DNA from: Streptomyces sp. NP160
GTDB taxonomy: Bacteria; Actinomycetota; Actinomycetes; Actinomycetales; Quadrisphaeraceae
Direction of reading: 5' to 3'
NCBI RefSeq assembly: GCF_006335115.1
Contig: NZ_VDMJ01000041.1
Location: 47,043 to 111,042 of the forward strand
Length of the DNA: 64,000 nucleotides
A program made the position numbers and the translations under genes. The notes below the pieces were generated by a model. That model searched no databases, was not told the origin of the DNA, and saw only the letters and a program-made list of their open reading frames with translations. Positions 1 to 8,007 of the stretch are shown one piece after another (the first letter of the stretch is position 1; each line of letters starts with the position of its first letter).

Positions 1-373
1 CGTCGATGACGGTGTAGGACGCCGGGTCCAGACCTTCGGCTGCCATGAACGGAACCCGCACCGTGGACTTGCCGGCGCCGGGGGGCCCGGCCATGACGAT
101 GGCGTGCCGCTCCTGGTCGGCTCGAGCACCTGCGTTGGCCTCGACGAGCAGCTGCCGGTGCAGTCGCCGTCTGAGGGGTGTGGGTTCTCCGCCCCTGAAC
201 CAGGCACCGACATTCGTCGTCGCCGTCGACCCTTCCACCGACAGCGGTCCGCCAGCTCGGCTCAGGCGGCGGACCTGCGCCATGTGCGCGGCCACCTGAG
301 CGTCGAGGTCACTCACCGCGCGGCCAGCACCACCACCGGCACTGCCACCGGCGCCGTCGCTGGGGTTGCTCAC
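1..373 (-). CDS. Zeta-toxin-like P-loop kinase, N-terminal part (cut by window edge)
   Basis: The reverse strand reads from a GTG at 373 for 124 codons and runs off the window start. A Walker A motif, AGPPGAGKST, sits near residue 95, and the visible part ends in YTVID, the usual spot for the zeta-family 'V-D-x-D' strand. Zeta toxins phosphorylate UDP-N-acetylglucosamine and block wall synthesis; whether this copy is active cannot be judged because the catalytic half is missing. A Gly/Ser/Ala-rich stretch of about 20 residues precedes the domain. Its GTG start overlaps the TGA of the upstream HTH gene (GTGA), so the two are cotranscribed, the order expected for an antitoxin-toxin or regulator-toxin pair. 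Confidence 0.75.
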   Translation of the reverse strand, partial: MSNPSDGAGGSAGGGAGRAVSDLDAQVAAHMAQVRRLSRAGGPLSVEGSTATTNVGAWFRGGEPTPLRRRLHRQLLVEANAGARADQERHAIVMAGPPGAGKSTVRVPFMAAEGLDPASYTVID

Positions 374-831
374 TGGCCTTCGGGGGCAGGGTGGCGCCGG
401 TTGAAAATCTCTTCGTAGACGTCCTCCTCGATCAGACCGAGCCCCTCGGCGTCTTCCACCTCCGACCACGCCCCTGGCGGGTCGGCACTGAAGTCGTCGA
501 AGGGGTCACGCTCGACCGCGGCGTAGGGGAAGCGCACCAGCTCGTCGACCAACTGATCCCGTGCGAGCAGGCCGGCGGCGTACCGCTTGCAGGCCTCCAT
601 CGGCGTCGCACTGGAGAAGCCCTCCGCAGGCTGCGGCAGGTTCGCAGCTCGCTTCAGGATGCCGTTCACCGTGGGCTGGGTCACGCCCAGAAGGGCGGCG
701 ATCTCGCGCTGACTCACCCCACCCGCAGCGAGCTGCAGCATGGCGCGGCGCTCATCCATGTCGACGATCTCGCTCTGGTGATGAAGCCTCACCAGGGTGC
801 GCGCCGCAGGCAGATCGTTGATGAGAGTCAT
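370..831 (-). CDS. HTH protein, putative antitoxin or autoregulator of the zeta-like gene
   Basis: This 153-residue protein has a helix-turn-helix near residues 35-60 (GVSQREIAALLGVTQPTVN), typical of small resolvase/sigma-like HTH folds. The C-terminal half is acidic and ends in a short basic tail. The ATG at 831 is chosen because AAGGAGG lies a few bases upstream; an upstream in-frame ATG at 891 lacks such a site and would span the palindrome at 846-867. It overlaps the zeta-like gene by four bases. By context it could be the antitoxin or the transcriptional regulator of the pair. No close family was recognised beyond the HTH. Confidence 0.7.
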   Translation of the reverse strand: MTLINDLPAARTLVRLHHQSEIVDMDERRAMLQLAAGGVSQREIAALLGVTQPTVNGILKRAANLPQPAEGFSSATPMEACKRYAAGLLARDQLVDELVRFPYAAVERDPFDDFSADPPGAWSEVEDAEGLGLIEEDVYEEIFNRRHPAPEGQ

Positions 832-845
832 GCCGCCTCCTTGCC

Positions 846-867
846 CGTGATAGCCCATGCTATCACG
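846..867. promoter_or_regulatory. Perfect palindrome, probable operator of the HTH/zeta pair
   Basis: Two 9-base arms, CGTGATAGC and GCTATCACG, are separated by CCAT. The dyad lies 15 bases upstream of the HTH start codon, where a dimeric repressor would overlap the promoter. The HTH protein is the obvious candidate binder; this is inferred from position only. Confidence 0.55.
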
Positions 868-1310
868 ATCGGGTGGTGCCGCCCGGTCCATGAGTCTGCA
901 CGTCTGTTGCCTGTGACCGCGAAGGCTCTGACGGCGGCCGGCCGGACTCTCGCCCCACCTTGCGATCGCTGCGCGAAGGCCTCCGCGTGCTTTCGGTGAG
1001 CAACCGTCTCACTTCCTAGGTTCTGAGACGATGAGTGCTCGCTTGGCGGCCAACGCTCAGGTTTCGCGTAGGTAGCGCCGATGGAGGGACTGCCAGCTGG
1101 AGCGTGCTGCATCCCGTCGTCATCAAGGGCAAACGCGCTAGACTGGTGGTAGCCCGCTCCCGCTGGGGGTTGGGAAGTGAGGCCGGGACCCCCGCCGGAC
1201 GACGGGACCCGGCCTTCGCGCTGTCTGGCTCTGGCTAGCGATCATCATGTGCGCTCTCGTGGACACGCTGCGCTCTCACTCTGCCGCTGCCACGCCGAAA
1301 CGAGCGGCCT
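868..1310. other. Intergenic stretch holding dif-like site A
   Basis: No open frame here shows a recognisable motif or convincing ribosome binding site. The only structure seen is the 28-base dyad at 1004-1031, listed separately. The stretch lies upstream of the HTH gene and downstream of the DUF3800-like gene. Confidence 0.4.
1004..1031. other. 28-bp dyad site A, possible recombination (dif-like) site
   Basis: CCGTCTCACTT, CCTAGG and TTCTGAGACGA can be read as two 11-base arms around a 6-base core, the layout of Xer/dif sites. CGTCTCA and TGAGACG form a perfect inverted repeat. It matches the site at 7665-7692 at 22 of 28 positions in the same orientation. A simple stem-loop or operator function remains possible. 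Confidence 0.4.
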
Positions 1311-2087
1311 TCAGCGCATCGGCACGTCGTGGTGCTGGATCGCCAGCGAGAGCCTGGCCAGGTGCTCAGGGTGCCCCTCTCGTGCCAGGCCCGCGGCCCC
1401 CGCGATGGTGTCGGGCAGCCACAGCAGTGGCTCTTCGATCGGCTGGGCGAACTCGACGCGGACGGCCGCGGACAGCCGGTTCGCCGAGCGCAGGGCGTCG
1501 ACCATCTGCAGGTCGCGGCGGTTCTGCTGCGGGGTGCGCTGTTCTTGGACGATGAGGCTGACCCCATGGGCCTCCAGGGCGGGGTGCAGCGTCTCCAGGC
1601 ACAGACGGCGGGCGCGCTCCTGCTTGGCGTCGGGAACGGGAGCGGCCACGACGACGACGCAGTGCAGTGCAGCGCTGAGGGCAGCGATGCCAGCAGTGAT
1701 CTGCCGTCGACGCGCCTGGCTCTCGTCGCGCCAGTGCAGACGGTCCTGGCGCGGCAGCAGCAGTCCCCGCAGGGCCGCGCGCAGCCGCTCCTGCTCCTCG
1801 GCGGTGCAGATGGCAGCAGCCATGAGGTAGATGCGTTCCCCGGGCTGGGCGAAGACCCCGGGCCCGACCGGCAGCGCGGTCCTCCGCGCGCCGAGCGTGG
1901 GGCTGCCTGCATCACCGGCCGAAGCACCGCGCACGCGAGCGGCGAAGCCACCGACGTGCGCGCTGGCGCCGAGGCGGCGGGAGGACTCATCGACGAAGGC
2001 GACGAGCTGGCTGGCTGAGCGTGACCGCTGGGCAGACCCGGTGACAGTCGTTGAGGCGCGCCGCCCAGAGCGGTTCTGGGGAGTCAT
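1311..2087 (-). CDS. DUF3800-like protein of unknown function
   Basis: A 258-residue soluble protein. An early VDES motif (near residue 30) and a later LHWRDES near residue 120 recall DUF3800 proteins, which carry acidic residues in a predicted RNase H-like fold and often occur on mobile DNA. The assignment rests on these two motifs and is moderate at best. The ATG at 2087 overlaps the TGA of the upstream YfbU-type gene by four bases (ATGA), fixing the start and showing cotranscription. The first 25 residues are Arg/Ser/Thr-rich and probably disordered. Both strands are open here, but this frame has the better coupled start. Confidence 0.55.
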   Translation of the reverse strand: MTPQNRSGRRASTTVTGSAQRSRSASQLVAFVDESSRRLGASAHVGGFAARVRGASAGDAGSPTLGARRTALPVGPGVFAQPGERIYLMAAAICTAEEQERLRAALRGLLLPRQDRLHWRDESQARRRQITAGIAALSAALHCVVVVAAPVPDAKQERARRLCLETLHPALEAHGVSLIVQEQRTPQQNRRDLQMVDALRSANRLSAAVRVEFAQPIEEPLLWLPDTIAGAAGLAREGHPEHLARLSLAIQHHDVPMR

Positions 2088-3040
2088 GAGACGGCAGAAC
2101 CGCCGTCGCCTGAGGGAGGGTTCGTGGCCAGGCGGGTCCTGGGCAGCATCGAGGCCCTGGCCAGGCCGTGCAGCTCCTCAGCGGTCAGGGTCAGTGCGCC
2201 ACGTCCCAGGCCGAAGCCGCGGACGGCCTCATCCTGCTTGGCGCGCCACAGGGGCCGGTAGGCCGCCAGCAGTCGCTGGTAGAGACCCAGCTGACGGGCG
2301 TGAGAGTTGCCGTTGTCGTGGGCGGCGAAAATCTCGCGCAGGTCGACGTAGAGGCCCTTGCTGAGCAGGTAGCGCGCGTAGCCGAGCAGCCGGGACTCGA
2401 CGGGATCGTTGGCGTCGAAGCCGCGAAAGCTCAGCATGTCTTGGGCGTAGCGCTCGCTGCGCTCGATGGCCTGCTGCTCGTCGGGCGCCAGCTGGGACCA
2501 GGCGAACTGCAGGACGCGGAACATCGTGAGGATCTCGTGGACCAGGTCACAGGCCTGGTCGCTGAGCTCGGGCTCCATGGCCACGAACAGGTCGGGGTAC
2601 TCCGCGGTGTAGCCGTGCTCGAGGGCTTCGGCGGCGCGCAGGTGGCTGCCGGCGTCGCCGTCGGCCAGGTCCATGGGGTCGAAGCGCTCGCCCCACTGGT
2701 CCTCGACGGCGCGTCCCGCCGCGCCATGCGACGGGTTGGCGCGCTGCTCGGAGGTCTGCCCGGTTGTCTGCCCGGTTGTCTGCCCGGAGGGTCGCGTGCC
2801 CAGCAGCGCCAGGATGCGGTGCTGCATCGCCAGGGTGCGCCGCTCGACGTAGCTCAGGGTCGCGGGGCGGGTGTGGTTGTAGGGGTTGACGTAGCCCTCG
2901 GCGCCGGCGGCACGGGGATCTTTGATCGCCTGGTCGATGAGCTGGCGCACGAGGTCGCCGGTGGCCATGCCACGGGCTTCGGCGTAGGCGTCTAGCCCGG
3001 CGCGGGCGGCCTCGTCGATGCGGATGTTGAGCTGCGCCAT
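2084..3040 (-). CDS. RHH/YfbU domain protein
   Basis: 318 residues. Residues 1-40 (MAQLNIRIDEAARAGLDAYA and following) look like a ribbon-helix-helix DNA-binding segment. Residues about 150-290 match the YfbU family, with an EYPDLF segment, a helical middle and a DANDPVESR-like region. Between them is a Gly-Gln-Thr-Thr repeat encoded by three near-identical 12-base units around 2757-2792. YfbU proteins have no settled function. It is the first gene of a two-gene operon with the DUF3800-like gene and is divergent from the recombinase. The dyad at 3064-3088 just upstream is a plausible target for its RHH part. Confidence 0.7.
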   Translation of the reverse strand: MAQLNIRIDEAARAGLDAYAEARGMATGDLVRQLIDQAIKDPRAAGAEGYVNPYNHTRPATLSYVERRTLAMQHRILALLGTRPSGQTTGQTTGQTSEQRANPSHGAAGRAVEDQWGERFDPMDLADGDAGSHLRAAEALEHGYTAEYPDLFVAMEPELSDQACDLVHEILTMFRVLQFAWSQLAPDEQQAIERSERYAQDMLSFRGFDANDPVESRLLGYARYLLSKGLYVDLREIFAAHDNGNSHARQLGLYQRLLAAYRPLWRAKQDEAVRGFGLGRGALTLTAEELHGLARASMLPRTRLATNPPSGDGGSAVS

Positions 3041-3063
3041 AGCAGCACCGTAACAACGCGCAG

Positions 3064-3088
3064 CGCTTTGCTAGGCGCTAGCAGAGCG
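3064..3088. promoter_or_regulatory. Inverted repeat between the yfbU-like gene and the recombinase
   Basis: CGCTTTGCTAG and CTAGCAGAGCG pair at 10 of 11 positions around a GCG spacer. The dyad sits 24 bases upstream of the RHH/YfbU start and 37 bases upstream of the recombinase ATG, so one bound repressor could control both divergent promoters. Confidence 0.5.
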
Positions 3089-3124
3089 ATGCGGCGTGTC
3101 GGACTGGCGCGGAAGGACGGGATA

Positions 3125-4441
3125 ATGAGGGGAATCCCGTCCTATGCCGGCAACCTTTCCCGCACGGTCGGGGGCGGCGCCTACCGTCAGGTGGTGGCCT
3201 TCCCCGCCTCTCCCGGTGTCGATGCCGACGCCGACGTCGGCGCCTCCGAGAGCGTCGGCCTCGACGGCGTGGTCGACGACGGCTTCGCTCCTGAGATCGT
3301 CCCGGGGCTGGATACCGGCATCGCCGTGGACGGCGATGATCGCGACAGCGTCGATGAGGACCTTGGCGACGAAGCCGTCCTCGATGGAGCGGCGATCGAG
3401 GGGCAGCTGGAGCTGGCCTCGCTCGGAGTGCTGCCACAGCTGGCGGGGTTGCCCGAGCGCGAGGCGGCTTACGCCCGCGCCGCCCGGGCGGAGAACACCC
3501 TGCGCGGGTACCGCTTCGACTGGGCCGACTTCACCACCTGGTGCACCACCCACGCCGCAGAGCCGATGCCCGCTTCTCCCTCAGCGCTGACCGGCTACCT
3601 GGTCGCGCTGGCCGAGGCCGGCGCGAAGGTCGGCACCCTGTCCCGGCGCTTGAGCTCGATCAAGTTCGCCCACGCCAGCGCCGGCCACCCCGACCCCGCC
3701 ACCCACCCCCGGGTCATGGCCGTCTGGGAAGGCATCCGCCGCCTCCACGGCGCCCCGCCGCAGCAGGCGGCCCCGCTGATGCCGCCGCTGCTGTTTGACG
3801 TGCTGGCGGCCTGTCCGGTCACCAGGACCTGGCCCGCGCCAGCCTTGACCGCGTCGGGGCGCCCCTCGAGGGCAGCAGTCCGAGCACCGGAGCCGGATCT
3901 GACCGGGGCGCGTGACCGCGCGCTGCTGCTGGTCGGCTTCGTGGGCGCCTTACGCCGCAGCGAGCTGGCAGCCCTGGAGGTCGCCGACGTCGCCGAGCAC
4001 CCCAACGGCCTGGTGCTGTCCCTACCGCGATCCAAGACCAACCAGACCGGCAGCCGCGCCGAGCTCGTCGTCCTGCCCCGCGCCGGCAACCCCGACCGCT
4101 GCCCCGTCCTGGCGCTGCAGCGCTGGCTCGAGCTCGCCGACATCACCGAGGGCCCGGTGTTCCGCGGCGTCACCAAGGCCAACCGTCCAGCTCAGCGCCG
4201 CCTGCACCCAGAATCGGTGACCACCCTCGTCAAAGGCGCCCTGGCCCGCACCGGCGCCCCGACGACGGGGTACAGCGGGCACTCCCTGCGGGCAGGGTTC
4301 GTCACCTACGCCCACCTGCGGGGCTCGAGCGACCGCGCGATCGCCCACCAGACCCGGCACCGCTCGATGGCCTCCCTGGGCGGATACGTGCGGGTCTCAC
4401 ACGCTTGGACCGACAACGCGGCAACGGCTCTGGGGCTGTAG
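3125..4441 (+). CDS. Tyrosine recombinase / site-specific integrase
   Basis: 438 residues if translation starts at ATG 3125, which follows GGAAGGA; an earlier in-frame start at 3068 would run through the dyad. Residues about 25-105 are acidic and low-complexity, unusual for this family. A SAM-like core-binding region follows (TLRGYRFDWADFTTW). The catalytic part shows the first Arg in ALRRSEL, the H-x-x-R box in GHSLRAG, a second His/Arg cluster in HQTRHRS, and the nucleophilic Tyr in GGYVRV near 4386. All expected catalytic positions appear present, so the enzyme is probably active. The 28-base dyad sites at 1004 and 7665 are candidate substrates. Confidence 0.85.
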   Translation: MRGIPSYAGNLSRTVGGGAYRQVVAFPASPGVDADADVGASESVGLDGVVDDGFAPEIVPGLDTGIAVDGDDRDSVDEDLGDEAVLDGAAIEGQLELASLGVLPQLAGLPEREAAYARAARAENTLRGYRFDWADFTTWCTTHAAEPMPASPSALTGYLVALAEAGAKVGTLSRRLSSIKFAHASAGHPDPATHPRVMAVWEGIRRLHGAPPQQAAPLMPPLLFDVLAACPVTRTWPAPALTASGRPSRAAVRAPEPDLTGARDRALLLVGFVGALRRSELAALEVADVAEHPNGLVLSLPRSKTNQTGSRAELVVLPRAGNPDRCPVLALQRWLELADITEGPVFRGVTKANRPAQRRLHPESVTTLVKGALARTGAPTTGYSGHSLRAGFVTYAHLRGSSDRAIAHQTRHRSMASLGGYVRVSHAWTDNAATALGL

Positions 4442-4451
4442 GGACGTGGAC

Positions 4452-4634
4452 ATGGCGAAGCGCACTGCTCCGGCGGACCTTGCTGGGCAGCTGATGTTGC
4501 AGGTCTCAGCTGGCCGCTTCTTCCGCCCCGAGGCACACCTCAACGAGACCCTGCACCGACGCGTCATCCACACGAACGTGTGGACCCCCAAACGCTGCCG
4601 CCAGCGGTCGACTGACCATGCCGCTGCTGGGTGA
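4452..4634 (+). pseudogene. Short ORF, possible N-terminal remnant of a larger gene
   Basis: Sixty codons directly after the recombinase encode MAKRTAPADLAGQLML and then a region with RFFRP and LHRRVIHTN, which reads like the start of a folded protein rather than noise. The frame then becomes Arg/His-rich and stops close to the convergent HEPN-like gene. I take it as a truncated remnant; it could also be a real small protein. No family is assigned. Confidence 0.25.
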
Positions 4635-4652
4635 TTCTGGGCGCACCTGCAG

Positions 4653-5690
4653 CTACTTCCCGAGTCGGCGGTCGACCTCCCGCTGAACCTCCATATCAAT
4701 CTCATCGATGAACCGCGCCACCGGCTTTTCCAAGGTCGTAAGGGGTTCTTCGACGTCAGCAAACGCCCTCAATGCTTTCAGGACCTCATCAGTACGTTGC
4801 AGCGATTCAGCGCGGGTGCGCCACGACGTCAGAGTTCCTGAAGTAACGGGTAGCTGGCGGGTGAGGAAGTTTGCAGGTGGTTCACTCTCAGCCGCGCGCC
4901 TGTCTTCTGGGAGTTGCTGAAGCACCCTTAAGATGAAGTCTCGACCTAGGCCCGGGAAGGTTTCCGATTCGATCTTTTGCAAGTCAGCTTCTAACGCCGT
5001 CAGTCTTCCCAAAAGATGTCTAGATAGCGCCGAAGCGACTTCCTGGACGTCAAGGTTTAGGTCTTTCAGGAGGTGCTCGGCGACGGCCCGCGTCAGCATC
5101 TGTACGCTTCCGGTGCTCTTCGGTCCAGTCCCTTGAGGCGTGTCCTCCCCCAGGATTTCCCGTACCCCTGATGGGATGATGCCAATTTCACTCATAACCC
5201 ACTTCTCGTGCAGCAGGAAGGTACAGCACAAGAAGAAGTAGATGCTATTGGTCGCCTGTAGGATGTCAGGGTGCAGGTGGTCGCGGTGGTAGGCGGCGTT
5301 TCGAAATCGGTGAAGCGCTTTCGCGCAGGCGCCGTACTCCTCAGGTAGATCCAAGCCTGAAGCACCCAGGGCGTAGGTAACGAGGTCCTTGAAATTTGAT
5401 TCAATTTTGTCTTGACGTTTCCTGGAAATAGCTTGGCTTATCAAATCTAATTGAAGAGCCTTGCCCTCCTCGTCGAGGTCCTCAGCGGCTCCTAGGGACT
5501 CGGCGAGGTCGCGGTACTTCTCAGCCCAGACCAGTCCAGCGCGTGCGGTACGCATTAAGGAGATTTCCGCGGCGTTGTCCAGCAGCAGGAACGCCAGGCG
5601 GACGTGGGCGACGTCGTCGTAGGCGGCCAGCCGCTTAGCTTCGAAGAGCTGGACGGCGATGCGTTCTAGCTCCTCCATCGTCGAGGGCAC
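4653..5690 (-). CDS. HEPN-like helical protein, last gene of a putative defence cassette
   Basis: 345 residues, almost entirely helical. Residues 128-138 read HRFRNAAYHRD, which fits the R-x4-6-H motif (R130...H135) of HEPN ribonucleases. The N-terminal segment (EELERIAVQLFEAKRLAAYDD) also resembles the first helix of HEPN-type proteins. Base composition is visibly lower in GC than in flanking genes, with AT-rich tracts around 5395-5450, suggesting transfer. It starts 37 bases after the membrane-protein gene and ends the minus-strand set MBL - membrane protein - this gene. An RNase effector role is inferred from the motif and context only. Confidence 0.6.
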   Translation of the reverse strand: MPSTMEELERIAVQLFEAKRLAAYDDVAHVRLAFLLLDNAAEISLMRTARAGLVWAEKYRDLAESLGAAEDLDEEGKALQLDLISQAISRKRQDKIESNFKDLVTYALGASGLDLPEEYGACAKALHRFRNAAYHRDHLHPDILQATNSIYFFLCCTFLLHEKWVMSEIGIIPSGVREILGEDTPQGTGPKSTGSVQMLTRAVAEHLLKDLNLDVQEVASALSRHLLGRLTALEADLQKIESETFPGLGRDFILRVLQQLPEDRRAAESEPPANFLTRQLPVTSGTLTSWRTRAESLQRTDEVLKALRAFADVEEPLTTLEKPVARFIDEIDMEVQREVDRRLGK

Positions 5691-5727
5691 AGGGTCTCCT
5701 CCTTCAACCGGTGGAGTGGTGAGGTGG

Positions 5728-6393
5728 TTATCGTCGGCGACGGGACCACCACGGAGGTCGCGACACGTCGACAGCTCCGACCAAGCCCTCCAAGGCGTCC
5801 AGGAGACGGTCGGCGTAGATCTTCGCGACGTCTCGCACCCAGCTCTCGCGCACGAACGCCAGCCACACGACGACCATGACTAGCGAGTAGGCGGTGGACA
5901 GGACCACTGGCATCTGCCAGTCATCCTCGGCCAGCAGGCGGCGCACGCCTTCGCCGGCGATAAGCAGCGCCACTGCGACACCCACCCACTTGATTGCCAG
6001 CATGTTGCGCGCGAAGTTGTAGTTGACCAGCTCCTCACGCACCAGCGGCGCTTCCTTGGGAAACCGGCGCGCCTGAATCTGCAAGCGCTTGGTCGCCGCC
6101 GCGTAGCGGTGCTTGGCCTCCTCCGGCCGCAGACACTCTTCTCTCGCCGTCGGCAGCGGCCGTCCGACCAGCTGGGCGAGCAGCTCACGGCGGCGTGCCC
6201 TGATCAGGGGGTTGCCCTCCCCCGTCGCCTGGAGCAGCGCCTCGAGGGGGAGCACGCCCCAGCGCTTGGCCAGCGTGCGCTGCAATGCCCGTCCCCGGGT
6301 GCGCACGATGGCCGAGATGATCGCGAGCACAGCCACCAAACCGGCCGTGAGAACGTCAGCGGAGTAAGTGAACCGGAACACCAAGATCGCCAT
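5728..6393 (-). CDS. Multi-pass membrane protein (start region frameshifted)
   Basis: The open frame from ATG 6393 gives 221 residues with hydrophobic segments near residues 1-30, 130-150 and 165-185 and charged helices between. The true start is probably ATG 6466. From it, CCC ATC GAC ATC ... would encode MPIDIFDTRARLGP and run straight into this frame, except that the run after the ATG holds four C instead of three (6460-6463 on the plus strand). In-frame sense codons continue upstream of 6393 to that point with no other start. So either one extra base broke the gene, the sequence has an error, or the protein is made from 6393. It lies between the MBL and HEPN-like genes. Family not named. 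Confidence 0.6.
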   Translation of the reverse strand: MAILVFRFTYSADVLTAGLVAVLAIISAIVRTRGRALQRTLAKRWGVLPLEALLQATGEGNPLIRARRRELLAQLVGRPLPTAREECLRPEEAKHRYAAATKRLQIQARRFPKEAPLVREELVNYNFARNMLAIKWVGVAVALLIAGEGVRRLLAEDDWQMPVVLSTAYSLVMVVVWLAFVRESWVRDVAKIYADRLLDALEGLVGAVDVSRPPWWSRRRR

Positions 6394-6543
6394 GACGATC
6401 GCCGGGGATGCCGCGGCAACGGCCGGCCCCAGCCGGGCTCGCGTGTCGAAGATGTCGATGGGGCATCTTAGCCGGCTTCGGTATCCACCAGAATGCCGAA
6501 GCCAGGCTGAGCATGGTGCCGCCAGATTGAGACTAGGTGGCCA

Positions 6544-7548
6544 TTATTCGTCAAGCCAATCCTGCGTGACCATCGGCGAGTAGTCGGGACGCGCGTCAGC
6601 ACCGCGGCTCCAGCAGATGTCCTTTCCGCGCGTGGCCTGCCAGGGATAACCGCGCCGTTTGAGTGCGTTCGCCACCTCGGGGCGGGGGAAGTCATCCGCC
6701 TCCTTACCGACGCTGATGATGGACTCACCGCGATGAGTAAATGTCTCTACGCCGAGAAGCCGATCGAGCAGATCCTTGGTCAGGTTGTGCCGAGAACCAT
6801 GGTGGGGAACGTCGAATAAAGAGATAGCAGATGAGCGTCCCGCCGCGTCGAGGTGGTCGGCGGCAAGCGTCAGGGCCGGTGCACCGGCGTCTCCAGTGAA
6901 GAGCACGCGGTAGCCATCGACCTGCAGATCCATAATAATGCTGGAGTTATTTCTCGGGGTAGTTCCCCCATTGTCGTCAGTAAGCGTTTCTCCGGGGTCA
7001 CTGCTACGCCAGTTAAAAACCTGGCGGATGGCTTGGGTGGCCTTGGTTACGAGTCCGCCGAGACCTTGCGACTTCTGCGCCAGCAGAAGCTGCGCGCTGA
7101 GTTGCAGCTCGTAGTATTCCTCACTGGGGCCAGCGACCCGCAGCGCGCCACCGAATAGGTCAACGCCCGCAAAGTCGTGCCTCAGCGTTGTCCCCTGCTC
7201 GACGGCAGCTTTGACCAAGTCCTCGACAGTGCCGCTCTTCACGGCATCGCTGGAGTACCCGTAGAGAGAGGGGCGGTGGACGAGCAACTCGCCAACGCTC
7301 ATGTTCTCGAAAATTCCGAAAAGACCCTGAATGTGGTCATCATCTGGATGTGTACAGACAACGAGGTCAGCATGAGTGGTGTCGTAGTACTTCTTGATGA
7401 GCGCTGCGAGCCTAGCTCCATCATCTCGGAAACCGCCGTCGATGACCATGACGACGTACTGACCTGTGGACGGATGCGTGAACCGGCATGCGATGGCGTC
7501 ACCGGTCTTCGTCTTCTCGCCCACCCACATGAAGTCAACTTCAATCAT
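6544..7548 (-). CDS. Metallo-beta-lactamase-fold hydrolase (ComEC-like type)
   Basis: 334 residues. The metal-binding box is THPDDDHIQG at about residues 66-75, an H-x-D-x-D-H version of the usual H-x-H-x-D-H. Later motifs are FTGDAG near residue 220 and VPHHGSRHN near residue 250, characteristic of the ComEC/Rec2-like MBL group that hydrolyses phosphodiesters. There is no signal peptide or membrane segment, so it is cytosolic. It is the first gene of a minus-strand set with a membrane protein and a HEPN-like protein. MBL-fold proteins of this type recur in anti-phage gene sets; that role is inference. Codon use is less GC-rich than in neighbours. Confidence 0.8.
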   Translation of the reverse strand: MIEVDFMWVGEKTKTGDAIACRFTHPSTGQYVVMVIDGGFRDDGARLAALIKKYYDTTHADLVVCTHPDDDHIQGLFGIFENMSVGELLVHRPSLYGYSSDAVKSGTVEDLVKAAVEQGTTLRHDFAGVDLFGGALRVAGPSEEYYELQLSAQLLLAQKSQGLGGLVTKATQAIRQVFNWRSSDPGETLTDDNGGTTPRNNSSIIMDLQVDGYRVLFTGDAGAPALTLAADHLDAAGRSSAISLFDVPHHGSRHNLTKDLLDRLLGVETFTHRGESIISVGKEADDFPRPEVANALKRRGYPWQATRGKDICWSRGADARPDYSPMVTQDWLDE

Positions 7549-8007
7549 GGAAGCCCCCCCCTTGGTCGTTGCGGCGGACCCTAGAGGCGACCACCGACAG
7601 CCCGTGACTGCAGGAGGGCAGCAGATCGGCGGACAAGGGCGGTACGCGATCCACGCGACGAGCGCCGTCCCACTTCCTAGATAGTGGGACGGTCGCGGTC
7701 TGACCCAACCAAGATCACGCGCGACGCTCGACGCGCCGTCTCAGAGGTCGTGTTCTTTACGCCGTCCCACGTGCTCGTCCGGAGACGATTTCCGGGACGC
7801 TGCGCTCGGGTATGGCCTCCTCGCTCAGCTCCCTGGGCCACCGCACCACCCATAGGCCAAGTTTCGATCTTCAATCGCCGCCCGTTGGGGTAGACGGAAC
7901 ACCGAACTGGGCAAATAAGACTCCAGCACGCGGTGTGACGTCAGCAGGCACGGTTGCCTCGCCCGCGTCCGGTGGGCGGTCGTCGACCGGGCACTGTTGT
8001 CGGGTGG
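7549..8007. other. Intergenic stretch with dif-like site B
   Basis: Apart from the dyad at 7665-7692 nothing codes convincingly here. A half-copy, CCGTCCCACGT, appears at about 7761-7771. The start of the defence cassette and the end of the arsenite permease gene bound the stretch. Confidence 0.4.
7665..7692. other. 28-bp dyad site B, possible recombination (dif-like) site
   Basis: CCGTCCCACT and AGTGGGACGG are perfect 10-base inverted arms around TCCTAGAT. The 28 bases agree with site A (1004-1031) at 22 positions, including the shared CACTTCCTAG. It lies about 120 bases upstream of the MBL gene. It could equally be a stem-loop terminator or operator, though no T-run follows on either strand. 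Confidence 0.45.

Noticed and set aside
2757..2792. Three near-identical 12-bp units, considered as iterons
   Set aside because: They lie inside the YfbU-type coding frame and encode a Gly-Gln-Thr-Thr linker, so a coding repeat explains them.
7761..7771. Third possible dif-like site (CCGTCCCACGT)
   Set aside because: Only one arm is present and the central CCTAG core is missing.
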